A DNA stretch of 38,984 bases from an uncultured Clostridia bacterium (lineage in GTDB: Bacteria > Bacillota > Clostridia > Lachnospirales > CAMVHY01). The DNA lies in NCBI GenBank assembly GCA_947073045.1, contig CAMTJU010000013.1, positions 1 to 38,984 of the forward strand, read 5' to 3'. Both the position numbers and the translations under genes were made by a program. Below, in pieces: positions 8,145 to 15,799 of the stretch. How positions within the stretch are numbered: position 1 is the first letter of the stretch; each line of letters begins with the position of its first letter. The notes under the pieces are model-generated. The model saw only the letters and a program-made list of their open reading frames with translations. It ran no database searches and was not told the origin of the DNA.

Positions 8145-9257
8145 ATGAAAAAAGTATTGTTTGTAGCTACTACTGCAAAATCTCACATAAATACATTTCA
8201 TCTGCCACATATAAAAAATTTCAAAGATAATGGATGGATTGTAGATGTTGCAACAAATGGTGACGAAAAAGTTTTGTATGCCGACAAAGAATTTGCACTG
8301 CCCATATCGCGTAACCCTTTTAAATTTGGAAATATATCGGCAATTTTAAAACTGATTAAGATAATGAAAACGCAAAAGTATGATTTGATTTTATGTCATA
8401 CTCCAATGGGAGGAGTTGTCGCAAGAGCATCAGCTTTTTTTTCAAAATCTGCACCGATTATTTATGTTGCACATGGTTTTCATTTTTACAAAGGTGCGCC
8501 ATTTATAAATAACATTTATAAATTTATTGAGAAATTTTTGGCGCATGTGACAGACGCAATTATTACAATGAATAAAGAGGATTTCGAAGCAGCAAAAAAA
8601 TTTACTTTACGCAAAAGTGGCAAAGTTTATAAAATACCAGGAATAGGTATTGACACGAAAAAGTTTTTAAATCTAAAAATGCAGACGGATAAAAAAAAGA
8701 AGCGTAATGAATTAGGTATAAATGAAAATTCAATAGTAATTTTGAATGTGGCAGAAATGATTAAGCGAAAAAATCAAAAGACAATTTTAAAAGCATTTGC
8801 TAAAATAAAATGTGACAATGCTATACTTTTAATTTGTGGTCGCGGTAAACTTGAAAAAAACTTGAAACAACTAGCCAAAAAACTTAATGTTTCTCACAAA
8901 GTTAAATTTTTAGGCTTTAGAAATGATATTGGAGAAATTTTATTTGCTTCGGATATTTTTGTTTTCCCATCTTTTCAGGAAGGATTGCCATTAGCTGTTA
9001 TGGAAGCGATGTCTTGTAATATTCCTGTTATTTGTTCTGATATTCGTGGAAATAAAGATCTTATTATTGATGGCGAAAATGGATTTTTAATACCATTCAA
9101 TGATATAAATGGTTTTGCACAAAAAATTGAGCAACTTTGCAAAGATAAAGTTTTAAGAGATAAAATTGGAAAAAGAAGTACAAATCTTATTTTAAAATAT
9201 GATATATCAAATGTTATTGATATCATGAACAAAATTTATGCACAAGTTTTAGATTGA
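8145..9257 (+). CDS. Glycosyltransferase family 4 (GT-B fold)
   Basis: This 370-residue cytosolic or membrane-peripheral enzyme transfers a sugar from a nucleotide donor. The N-terminal domain begins KKVLFVATTAKSH and contains HTPMGGVVAR and VAHGFHFY. The C-terminal Rossmann domain carries the GT4 hallmarks: INVA-type strand with KRKNQ, LLICGRGKLE, and the donor-site motif PSFQEGLPLAVMEAM with the E-x7-E pattern, followed by DIRGNKDLI. The profile resembles CapM/EpsD-like capsule or exopolysaccharide enzymes. Donor and acceptor are unknown. AAAGGATGAAATC precedes the ATG. It follows the GtrA-like gene by 39 nt. Confidence 0.92.
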   Translation: MKKVLFVATTAKSHINTFHLPHIKNFKDNGWIVDVATNGDEKVLYADKEFALPISRNPFKFGNISAILKLIKIMKTQKYDLILCHTPMGGVVARASAFFSKSAPIIYVAHGFHFYKGAPFINNIYKFIEKFLAHVTDAIITMNKEDFEAAKKFTLRKSGKVYKIPGIGIDTKKFLNLKMQTDKKKKRNELGINENSIVILNVAEMIKRKNQKTILKAFAKIKCDNAILLICGRGKLEKNLKQLAKKLNVSHKVKFLGFRNDIGEILFASDIFVFPSFQEGLPLAVMEAMSCNIPVICSDIRGNKDLIIDGENGFLIPFNDINGFAQKIEQLCKDKVLRDKIGKRSTNLILKYDISNVIDIMNKIYAQVLD

Positions 9258-9282
9258 TTTTATTGCTTGTTTGTGTTATAAT
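9254..9282 (+). promoter_or_regulatory. Predicted sigma-A promoter of the division/replication cluster
   Basis: TTGATT (9254-9259), 17 bp, TATAAT (9277-9282), with TGTG just before the -10. It overlaps the stop codon of the glycosyltransferase. The start would be near 9289, leaving a leader of about 16 nt before the coiled-coil gene. Confidence 0.7.
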
Positions 9283-9304
9283 TTCTCATGGAGTTGATAT
9301 TATT

Positions 9305-9721
9305 ATGTCTGATGAAATTTTAAATTGTATATTATCGCAATTACAAAATGTTAATTCAAATATTAGCGAAATGCGTTCAGATATGAATGTTTTAAAGCAA
9401 GATGTTTCGCAATTAAAAACAGATGTTTCGCAATTAAAAACAGAAGTATCAGAATTAAAGACAGACGTTTCACAACTAAAGACAGAAGTATCAGAATTAA
9501 AAACAGACGTTTCTCATTTAAAAGACGAAATGGTTATAGTAAACAATAGGTTAGATAATTTAGAAAATGGACAGGAAAATATTAATGCACAGGTAAAAGA
9601 ATTAAAAATTGGTCAAAAACAAATCAGAAACGATATAAAAGAAATGAAAAATGAAATGAAATATGTTTGGGAAGATATACGTTTAAATGAAAAACGTATT
9701 GATGCTTTGGGAAATTATTAA
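9305..9721 (+). CDS. Heptad-repeat coiled-coil protein at the head of the division cluster
   Basis: This is a 138-residue, highly charged, cysteine-poor protein with no membrane segment. Residues about 33-74 are six exact heptads of the form V-S-(Q/E/H)-L-K-(T/D)-(D/E), encoded by six 21-bp DNA repeats (9401-9526). The flanking parts (NNRLDNLENGQENINAQVKEL...) also have coiled-coil periodicity, so almost the whole protein is likely one long helix that oligomerises. I do not recognise a function. An in-frame ATG at 9287 exists, but GGAGTTGAT lies between it and 9305 and serves as the ribosome-binding site. Its stop overlaps the rsmH start (TAATG), so the two are translationally coupled. It occupies the position where mraZ usually lies. 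Confidence 0.8.
   Translation: MSDEILNCILSQLQNVNSNISEMRSDMNVLKQDVSQLKTDVSQLKTEVSELKTDVSQLKTEVSELKTDVSHLKDEMVIVNNRLDNLENGQENINAQVKELKIGQKQIRNDIKEMKNEMKYVWEDIRLNEKRIDALGNY
9401..9526 (+). repeat. Six tandem 21-bp repeats inside the coiled-coil gene
   Basis: The units begin at 9401, 9422, 9443, 9464, 9485 and 9506. The first two are identical (GATGTTTCGCAATTAAAAAC plus A). Units 3 and 5 (GAAGTATCAGAATTAAA...) differ at one base, and 4 and 6 are related, so a 42-bp higher-order unit is also visible. All are in frame and each encodes one heptad. Confidence 0.92.
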
Positions 9722-10650
9722 TGATACATATTCCAGTTTTATTGAATGAAGTAATTAATTTTTTAAATATAAATCCTAATGGAGTTTATATTGATGGTAC
9801 AGTAGGCGGTGGCGGGCACTCTTACGCCATTGCAAAAAAATTATCAAAACAAGGAAAATTGATTTGTATAGATCAAGATGATTTTGCTATAAAAATGTCA
9901 CAAAAAGTACTTTATGAATTTAAAAATAAAGTTGACTTTTTTTGTGATAATTTTTATAATATGAAGCAAATTGCCTTATCTAATAAAATTACAAAAGTTG
10001 ATGGAATATTATTGGATTTGGGAGTTTCTTCTTTTCAAATTGATGATGCAAGTCGCGGTTTTTCATATATGCATGATGCACAACTTGATATGAGAATGAA
10101 TAAAACACAAAAAAAATCTGCCTATGATATAATAAATAGCTATACAAAAGAAAAATTGTGTGATATAATGAAAAATTATGGTGATGAAAGATTTTACAAG
10201 CAAATTGCAAATAAAATTGTAAAGGCACGAAAAATTTCGCCGATAAAAACTACTTTGCAACTTGTTGAAATTATAAAATCAGCCTTGCCCAATAAAATTT
10301 TGCATAATGGTGGCCATTTTGCAAAAAAAACTTTTCAGGCAATTAGAATTGAAGTCAATAATGAGCTCGATATTTTGAATCAAACAATTATTGATGCAAT
10401 AGATTTATTGAACTCAAATAGTCGATTGTGCATAATTACTTTTCATTCTTTGGAAGATAGAATTGTTAAACATACTTTTAATAAATTACAAAATCCTTGT
10501 GATTGTCCACGTGATTTTCCGATTTGTATCTGTGGGAAAAAATCTATTTGCAAAGTAATAACTAAAAAGCCTATTTATCCAACAAATAATGAAATGGAAA
10601 ATAATCCACGCTCGCATAGTGCAAAATTACGTGTAGTTGAAAAAATTTAA
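9721..10650 (+). CDS. rsmH: 16S rRNA (cytosine-1402-N4)-methyltransferase
   Basis: RsmH (MraW) is an S-adenosylmethionine-dependent methyltransferase that modifies C1402 in the ribosomal decoding centre. At 309 aa it is full length. It opens with the family signature HIPVLLNEVI, followed by the SAM-binding DGTVGGGGHS near residues 25-34, LLDLGVSSFQIDDASRGFSY, and near the C-terminus ITFHSLEDRIVK and NPRSHSAKLRVVE. The Cys-rich insert (CDCPRDFPICICG) is normal for the family. Its start codon shares one base with the preceding stop. The genes rsmH-ftsL-pbp form the conserved start of the dcw cluster. Confidence 0.97.
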   Translation: MIHIPVLLNEVINFLNINPNGVYIDGTVGGGGHSYAIAKKLSKQGKLICIDQDDFAIKMSQKVLYEFKNKVDFFCDNFYNMKQIALSNKITKVDGILLDLGVSSFQIDDASRGFSYMHDAQLDMRMNKTQKKSAYDIINSYTKEKLCDIMKNYGDERFYKQIANKIVKARKISPIKTTLQLVEIIKSALPNKILHNGGHFAKKTFQAIRIEVNNELDILNQTIIDAIDLLNSNSRLCIITFHSLEDRIVKHTFNKLQNPCDCPRDFPICICGKKSICKVITKKPIYPTNNEMENNPRSHSAKLRVVEKI

Positions 10651-10662
10651 GGAGGGCTTGAA

Positions 10663-11097
10663 TTGAGAAAAAATTTTAATAGCAGTATGTATTATTCTTA
10701 CGGTTCTCAGGCTTATAATTATGATTACGAAAATAATTATAATTATATAGGCAAAAGAAAATATTTGCGTCGTTCACGCAAAAAAGTTGCTGTTAAAAGT
10801 AAAGCCGTTCCTGCATTAATTATGTTTTTGTCATTGATTTTCGTTGGAAGTTTGTTTACACTTTGTTCATTTTGTACAGTTAAAGCTAAATCAACTGAAA
10901 TAATAAATTTGCAAGATAAACTTAAAACAATTAAAGCTGAAAATATTGTATTTGAAGAGGAAATTTCAAAAAAATTCGACTTGGAAAATACAAAAAAAAT
11001 AGCTCAAACAAAATTGGGCATGCATAAACCTTTGTCATATCAAATTGTACATATTAAAAAACCAAAGCAAAATTACGTAATAAAATATAATTGGTGA
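10663..11097 (+). CDS. ftsL: FtsL-like septum protein
   Basis: This is a 144-residue single-pass membrane protein: a basic, Tyr/Asn-rich cytoplasmic segment (about 1-47), one TM near 48-70 (PALIMFLSLIFVGSLFTLCS) and an extracytoplasmic coiled coil (INLQDKLKTIKAENIVFEEE). This, with the position between rsmH and a class B PBP, identifies FtsL, which recruits and activates the division PBP together with FtsB. Sequence similarity in this family is always weak, so the call rests on architecture and synteny. The start is TTG after GGAGGG. Its Tyr/Asn-rich leader is longer than in many homologues. Confidence 0.88.
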   Translation: MRKNFNSSMYYSYGSQAYNYDYENNYNYIGKRKYLRRSRKKVAVKSKAVPALIMFLSLIFVGSLFTLCSFCTVKAKSTEIINLQDKLKTIKAENIVFEEEISKKFDLENTKKIAQTKLGMHKPLSYQIVHIKKPKQNYVIKYNW

Positions 11098-11102
11098 AGA
11101 CT

Positions 11103-13334
11103 ATGAAAACAAAAGCAAAAAATAACAAAGTAAATAAAATTAAACGCAGGTTAAATATAAAATTATATTTGACTGCGTTTATTTTGTTGCTTTTAATAGT
11201 AATTTTGGATTGGCGTATTGCTTTTATTAAAATTAAATATGGTGATGAATATGAAAAAAAGGCAATTGAGCAGCAAGTAAAACAAGGCCTTGATATTGCA
11301 ACCAAAGCTAAAAGAGGAAGTATTTTAGACCGTAATATGCAAAACATTTCAGCAAGCAATACCGTTTATAATGTAATATTGGATGTAAGAATACTTTCAA
11401 AGCAAAATAAAAAAATTTGCGATAAAACATTAACCGAACTAAATAAATCGCTTGATATATCTATGGAAAAATTAAATGGGTATATGGCGTTCGATAAAGA
11501 CAAAAAACTTGTGAATGATACAAATTATTTGATTATAGCCAAAAATATTTCGCGCAAAAAAATGTCTGACATAGAGAAAAAAAATCTAGTTGGCGTTTAT
11601 TTTGAAGAAGATACCATGAGATTTTATACGCATAACGATTTGGCAGCACAAACAATTGGATTTATACGCGGCGATACTTTGTGCGGATTGGAAAAAACGT
11701 ACAATGAAGATCTAACAGGAACACCTGGCAGGATTTTTAGAACTTATGATATGCAAAATAACGTTGTGTCACAAAATGTACCTGCACAAGATGGATATTC
11801 AATTGTGACAACACTAGATTTAAACATTCAAAAATTTGCACAGGATGCAATAAATGAAGCTGGTGAAAAATATAGAGCTGAGCATGCAGCAGTAATTATT
11901 ATGAATCCAAACACTGGCGAGATAATTGCAATGGCACAGTATCCTTCTTTTAACCTAAATAATCCCACGGAGATTTCAGATTTAACAAGTCAAACACTGC
12001 GTACGAAATTGGAGGCACTTTCAAAAGAAGAACAACTCAACAATCTTTATAATATATGGAATAATTTCAATGTTTCTGGGACATTTGAATCAGGTTCAAT
12101 CTTTAAACCAATAGTTGTTGCGTCCGCGCTTGACCAAAATATTATTACTCCTAATTCTACATTTTATTGTGGAGGAAGCATTGATGTTTTGGATAGAAAA
12201 ATTCATTGCGGAAAAAGAAGTGGTCACGGAACTCAAGATGTTACACATGTTTTATCTAATTCATGCAATGTCGGAATGATACAAATTATACAAAAGCTTG
12301 GCAAGGAACAATTCTATCGATACCAAAAAGATTTTGGCTACGCAGATAAAACAAGTATAGATTTGCCTGCTGAGCAATCAGCTAAATCTTTAGTATATAC
12401 ATTAAATCAATTAAATCCCGTAGAACTTGCAACATCTTCGATGGGACAAGGTTTTAACAATACGCCAATTCAAGCAATAAATAGTTTTGCTGCTGTAATA
12501 AATGGCGGAAATTTAATGAAGCCATATCTTGTTTCACAAATAATAGATAACGAAGGAAAAGTCATCAAAAAAAATAATCCAACCATAATGCGAAAAGTAA
12601 TATCACAAGAAACATCAGATTTTATGCGCAATGCATTAAAGAGTGTAGTTACAGAAGGTACTGCCAAATCCGGAATTATTGAAGGATATAATATTGGAGG
12701 CAAAACTGGAACTGGGGAACAAGGCAAACGCGGTAGCGGAATGTATACTTATTCATTTATTGGATATTTAACAATTGAAGACCCACAGTACATAGCAATT
12801 GCATTAATAGATAAACCGCCGGCAAATCAAGTAGTATCTGCGGTGCCAATAGTAAAAGATATATTTGAGAAGATAATAAAATACAAACAGATAAAGTCAT
12901 CTTCAAATTCTCCTGCATTATTTAAAGAAGCATTTTTGTTGGAAGATTATAAGGGAAAAAATTTGAAGGCTACAATAAAAAAATTAAATGACCAATCTTT
13001 AGATTATGAAATAGTAGGAAGTGGCGGTACAATTGTTGACAGCCAAAATCCTATAGCAGGTACACCCGTTGAAGCAAATTCAAAAATTTATTTGTATGCA
13101 TCTAATCAAAAAGATAATGATAAATTGGTGCAAGTTCTACAATTGATAGATTTATCTTTAAATCAGGCAGTCGAAATTTTAAACAAAAATGGATTTGAAC
13201 CTGTTATAATTAAAAATGAAAATGATGATCAAGTTTCAGAAAGTGATTTAACAATTACAGAACAAATACCTACTTCGGGAATTAAATTGGAAGAAGGTAC
13301 ACAAATAAAATTATATGTACAACAAAAAAATTAG
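11103..13334 (+). CDS. Class B penicillin-binding protein with two PASTA domains (FtsI/SpoVD type)
   Basis: This is a membrane-anchored D,D-transpeptidase (743 aa) that crosslinks septal peptidoglycan. One TM lies near residues 20-37. The dimerisation domain starts at AKRGSILDRN. The transpeptidase motifs are S332-I-F-K335, S387-C-N389 and K534-T-G536. Two C-terminal PASTA repeats follow at about 610-670 and 675-740, each with a conserved Pro-x-x-G core (NPIAGT and IPTSGI). An in-frame TTG at 11091 exists, but ATG at 11103 has GGTGA at proper spacing. The PASTA repeats fit either FtsI or SpoVD. The position after ftsL favours the vegetative division role. There is no mur gene behind it. Confidence 0.94.
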   Translation: MKTKAKNNKVNKIKRRLNIKLYLTAFILLLLIVILDWRIAFIKIKYGDEYEKKAIEQQVKQGLDIATKAKRGSILDRNMQNISASNTVYNVILDVRILSKQNKKICDKTLTELNKSLDISMEKLNGYMAFDKDKKLVNDTNYLIIAKNISRKKMSDIEKKNLVGVYFEEDTMRFYTHNDLAAQTIGFIRGDTLCGLEKTYNEDLTGTPGRIFRTYDMQNNVVSQNVPAQDGYSIVTTLDLNIQKFAQDAINEAGEKYRAEHAAVIIMNPNTGEIIAMAQYPSFNLNNPTEISDLTSQTLRTKLEALSKEEQLNNLYNIWNNFNVSGTFESGSIFKPIVVASALDQNIITPNSTFYCGGSIDVLDRKIHCGKRSGHGTQDVTHVLSNSCNVGMIQIIQKLGKEQFYRYQKDFGYADKTSIDLPAEQSAKSLVYTLNQLNPVELATSSMGQGFNNTPIQAINSFAAVINGGNLMKPYLVSQIIDNEGKVIKKNNPTIMRKVISQETSDFMRNALKSVVTEGTAKSGIIEGYNIGGKTGTGEQGKRGSGMYTYSFIGYLTIEDPQYIAIALIDKPPANQVVSAVPIVKDIFEKIIKYKQIKSSSNSPALFKEAFLLEDYKGKNLKATIKKLNDQSLDYEIVGSGGTIVDSQNPIAGTPVEANSKIYLYASNQKDNDKLVQVLQLIDLSLNQAVEILNKNGFEPVIIKNENDDQVSESDLTITEQIPTSGIKLEEGTQIKLYVQQKN

Positions 13335-13401
13335 CAATCATAATTAATTTTTTTATGCCTGTGATTTATAACTCAAGATAAAAATAAAGGAAGAATTGAA
13401 A

Positions 13402-14367
13402 ATGCAAATGAGTATGAAAATTAACCAACAATTAATGAGTACGCCATTACCAAATTTTTTTATCGATAATTATATGGCAAATGCAAATCCAATTTTTTCA
13501 CTGATCTATATCTATATTTATAAAAAATGTATGTTTGGAGAAAAAAAATTGAGTTTGCACGATTTGACTATGCATTTTAATATCCTTGAAATTGATGTTA
13601 TTAATTCATTGCTCTACTGGCAATCTAAAAATTTGATTTCATACAACAAAAATAAAGATAATATTTGTGTTGAATTTCTTGCACCGAAATTTACTCATAC
13701 TTCTAGCAAGAAAAAATTTGATAATTTTCCTTCTTACACAATGCAGGAATTAAATGTATACAAAGATGATCCGAAAATACAAGAATTATTTGATTTCGCT
13801 CAAGAGTCTTTTGGCAGATATTTAACATATTCAGATCTAAATACTATTTTTGGATTTTATGATTATTTGAGATTGCCGCTTAATGTTATCCAAATTTTAA
13901 TTGCTTATTGTAGTGAGAATGGCCATAGAAATTTGCCATATATCGAAAAAGTTGCTATAGATTGGGCAATGGATGAAATTGATTCTGTACAAAAAGCTGA
14001 AGAAAAAATTATTGGTATGAATGAACTTTTCTATAACATAAAAAAAGCTCTCGCTGTTAATAATTTAAATGAAAAGCAAAGAGAATTTTTTACAAACTGG
14101 AAAAAAAATTTTTCAATGCCTGATGATTTACTTGTTGAATCTTGCAATGTTACAATGATGAGTATTGGGCGGGCAAATTATAACTATATAAATTCCGTGC
14201 TTAAAACTTGGCACAAAAATGATATAAAAACTTTGGAAGAAGCCAAAAATTTCAAACTTGATTTTAATGACAAATCAAAAACAAGTGTTAGAAAAAATAG
14301 ATTTGCAAATTTTGAACAACGTAATTGGGATTTTGAAAAAATTGAACGCCTCGCCCAGGAGGATTAA
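13402..14367 (+). CDS. DnaD-domain replication initiation protein
   Basis: This is a 321-residue cytosolic protein resembling DnaD/DnaB-type primosome proteins of Firmicutes. The N-terminal about 100 residues look like a winged-helix region (SLHDLTMHFNILEIDVINSL). A DnaB_2/DnaD-like helical domain follows at about 115-200, with YLTYSDLNTIFGFYDYLRLP and NLPYIEKVAIDWAMDEI. The tail (RKNRFANFEQRNWDFEKIE) is typical of the C-terminal end of these proteins. It likely remodels DNA and helps load the replicative helicase with the product of the next gene, 2 nt downstream. A TTG at 13396 is in frame; ATG at 13402 after AAAGGAAG is preferred. Confidence 0.88.
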   Translation: MQMSMKINQQLMSTPLPNFFIDNYMANANPIFSLIYIYIYKKCMFGEKKLSLHDLTMHFNILEIDVINSLLYWQSKNLISYNKNKDNICVEFLAPKFTHTSSKKKFDNFPSYTMQELNVYKDDPKIQELFDFAQESFGRYLTYSDLNTIFGFYDYLRLPLNVIQILIAYCSENGHRNLPYIEKVAIDWAMDEIDSVQKAEEKIIGMNELFYNIKKALAVNNLNEKQREFFTNWKKNFSMPDDLLVESCNVTMMSIGRANYNYINSVLKTWHKNDIKTLEEAKNFKLDFNDKSKTSVRKNRFANFEQRNWDFEKIERLAQED

Positions 14368-14369
14368 TT

Positions 14370-15344
14370 ATGCATAAAAAAGTTTTTCTCGAAATTATTA
14401 ATGAGTATGAGAAAATACGTCAGAAAAATCAATTCATATTAAATAAACGAAAAAAAAAATTATACCGCATTTGCCCAAGATTTTTGGAAATTGAAAATGA
14501 ATTGACAAACATCGGTATTAATATATCTAAATTAATTTTGAGTAATAACGACAATATTAAACTCAATCTTTTGCGCGATAAAAATCAAAGTTTGATTGCG
14601 GAAAAAGAAAAAATTTTATCCGATTTGCATTTGCCTAAAAATTATTTGAATATATACGATTGCAGTTTGTGCAAAGATACAGGTTATGTTGGTAATGAAA
14701 AATGTAATTGCTTTAAACAGAAATTGATTGATAGATATTACGATATGTCAAATATAAAAAATATTGTTGAGAAAGAAAATTTCGATACGTTTGATATTCG
14801 CTATTATAAAGACGAAAAGCTTGAAGATTCAAAATCATCTTTAGATTTAATTAAACGTGCCATGGAAAAAAGTATGGATTTCATTAATAAATTCGATATT
14901 GAATATAAAAATCTTTTGTTTTACGGAAATACGGGGCTTGGTAAAACTTTTTTATGTAATTGTATTGCCAAAGAAATTTTGGATAAAGGCAAAACTGTTT
15001 TGTATGCAACTGCCCCTCAGTTATTTAAAATATTTGAAGACATTCGTTTTGGAAAATTTGAAGAAAATAATCTAAAAAATGAGTATACCGAAATGGTGTT
15101 TGATGCGGATTTATTGATTATAGACGATTTGGGTTCGGAATTTTCAACGCTGCCACTGCAATCAGAATTATTCAATATAATAAATACGCGTCTGGTTTTG
15201 CGAAAACCAATTATAATATCTACAAATCTTTCTCCGTCCAACATTGAAAAAGAATATTCATCACGTATTTTTTCTAGATTGGTAGGCAATTATATTTTTT
15301 TAAAATTTGTTGGCGACGACATTCGCTTGCAAAAAAAATTTTAA
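14370..15344 (+). CDS. DnaI/DnaC-like helicase loader (AAA+ ATPase)
   Basis: This 324-residue AAA+ ATPase delivers the replicative helicase onto DNA. The N-terminal part contains a zinc-type Cys cluster (CSLCKDTGYVGNEKCNC, near 94-110) typical of DnaI-type loaders. The Walker A motif is GNTGLGKTF near 187-195 and Walker B is LLIIDDLGSE near 249-258. A sensor-1-like STNLSP and an Arg-finger region (SSRIFSRL) follow. CAGGAGGATTAATT gives a strong ribosome-binding site that overlaps the end of the DnaD-like gene. The pair behaves as a primosome operon and ends at the terminator at 15381. Confidence 0.93.
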   Translation: MHKKVFLEIINEYEKIRQKNQFILNKRKKKLYRICPRFLEIENELTNIGINISKLILSNNDNIKLNLLRDKNQSLIAEKEKILSDLHLPKNYLNIYDCSLCKDTGYVGNEKCNCFKQKLIDRYYDMSNIKNIVEKENFDTFDIRYYKDEKLEDSKSSLDLIKRAMEKSMDFINKFDIEYKNLLFYGNTGLGKTFLCNCIAKEILDKGKTVLYATAPQLFKIFEDIRFGKFEENNLKNEYTEMVFDADLLIIDDLGSEFSTLPLQSELFNIINTRLVLRKPIIISTNLSPSNIEKEYSSRIFSRLVGNYIFLKFVGDDIRLQKKF

Positions 15345-15380
15345 TTTTTTATGGAGCATTTGATTAAATAAATTTGATAT

Positions 15381-15412
15381 AAAAAAACTCAAGTTAAGCT
15401 TGAGTTTTTTGT
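15381..15412. terminator. Rho-independent terminator (CTCAAG type)
   Basis: AAAAAACTCAAG, loop TTAAG, CTTGAGTTTTTT ends the primosome operon. It belongs to the same CTCAAG/CTTGAG stem family as several others in the window. Confidence 0.9.
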
Positions 15413-15439
15413 TTTGCAATTTTTACAAAATAAGCATTG

Positions 15440-15468
15440 TTGACTTTAGTTTTATAAAGTGTTATACT
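15440..15468 (+). promoter_or_regulatory. Strong sigma-A promoter of the SRP RNA gene
   Basis: TTGACT (15440-15445), exactly 17 bp, TATACT (15463-15468). The predicted transcript start near 15475 coincides with the 5' end of the SRP RNA closing helix. Confidence 0.85.
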
Positions 15469-15474
15469 ACATAT

Positions 15475-15745
15475 GGTTCCGTGCAGCCGGGAAGTTAGCG
15501 GCTTCCTTTTCTTGCAGGCTATAGCAAGGGTGATATTTGTTCTCGGATTATTCAAATTGAAGTTAGCAACTTTTGTAAGTAATGTTGAAAATTGAGTCTT
15601 GCGCAACAAATGATTATGAACCGTGTCAGGTCTGGAAGGAAGCAGCACTAAATAATATGTTTTGTGTGCCGCAAGGTAGCTTGATTTGAGTTGGCTGCAA
15701 AATTTGCATTCATTTTGGTATTTCAAAAACAAATGCACGGGGCTC
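15475..15745 (+). ncRNA. ffs: Signal recognition particle RNA, long bacterial type
   Basis: This RNA pairs with Ffh to direct nascent membrane and secreted proteins to the translocon. The universally conserved domain IV is plain at 15624-15648: GTGTCAGGTCTGG followed by AAGGAAGCAGCAC, with the GGAA tetraloop and the asymmetric A-rich internal loop. The 5' end (CCGTGCA near 15479) pairs with TGCACGG near 15734-15740, closing a molecule of about 270 nt. The length and the CCGGGAAGTTAGCGG region near the 5' end indicate an Alu domain, as in Bacillus/Clostridium scRNA. The exact 3' end is uncertain by a few bases. An open frame on the opposite strand here is not a gene. Confidence 0.95.
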
Positions 15746-15783
15746 ATGAATATTACCTTCTTTAAATTTTGCTATAAAAACAA

Positions 15784-15799
15784 AAAATCTCAAGTTCAA
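15784..15799. terminator. Left arm of a terminator split by the IS (partner arm at 17033-17053)
   Basis: AAAAAATCTCAAG before the IS and GCTTGAGATTTTTTTT after it together make a 9-10-bp stem with T-runs on both strands, the same type as at 31031. Before insertion it would have been a bidirectional terminator between the SRP RNA and rbfA. Confidence 0.7.

Noticed and set aside
9401-9526. Regular repeats suggesting a CRISPR array
   Set aside because: The units abut with no spacers, are 21 bp and in frame, and encode heptads; no cas genes are present.
15394-15747. Open frame of 117 codons on the minus strand
   Set aside because: It lies opposite the SRP RNA; the conserved domain IV and strong promoter on the plus strand explain the sequence.
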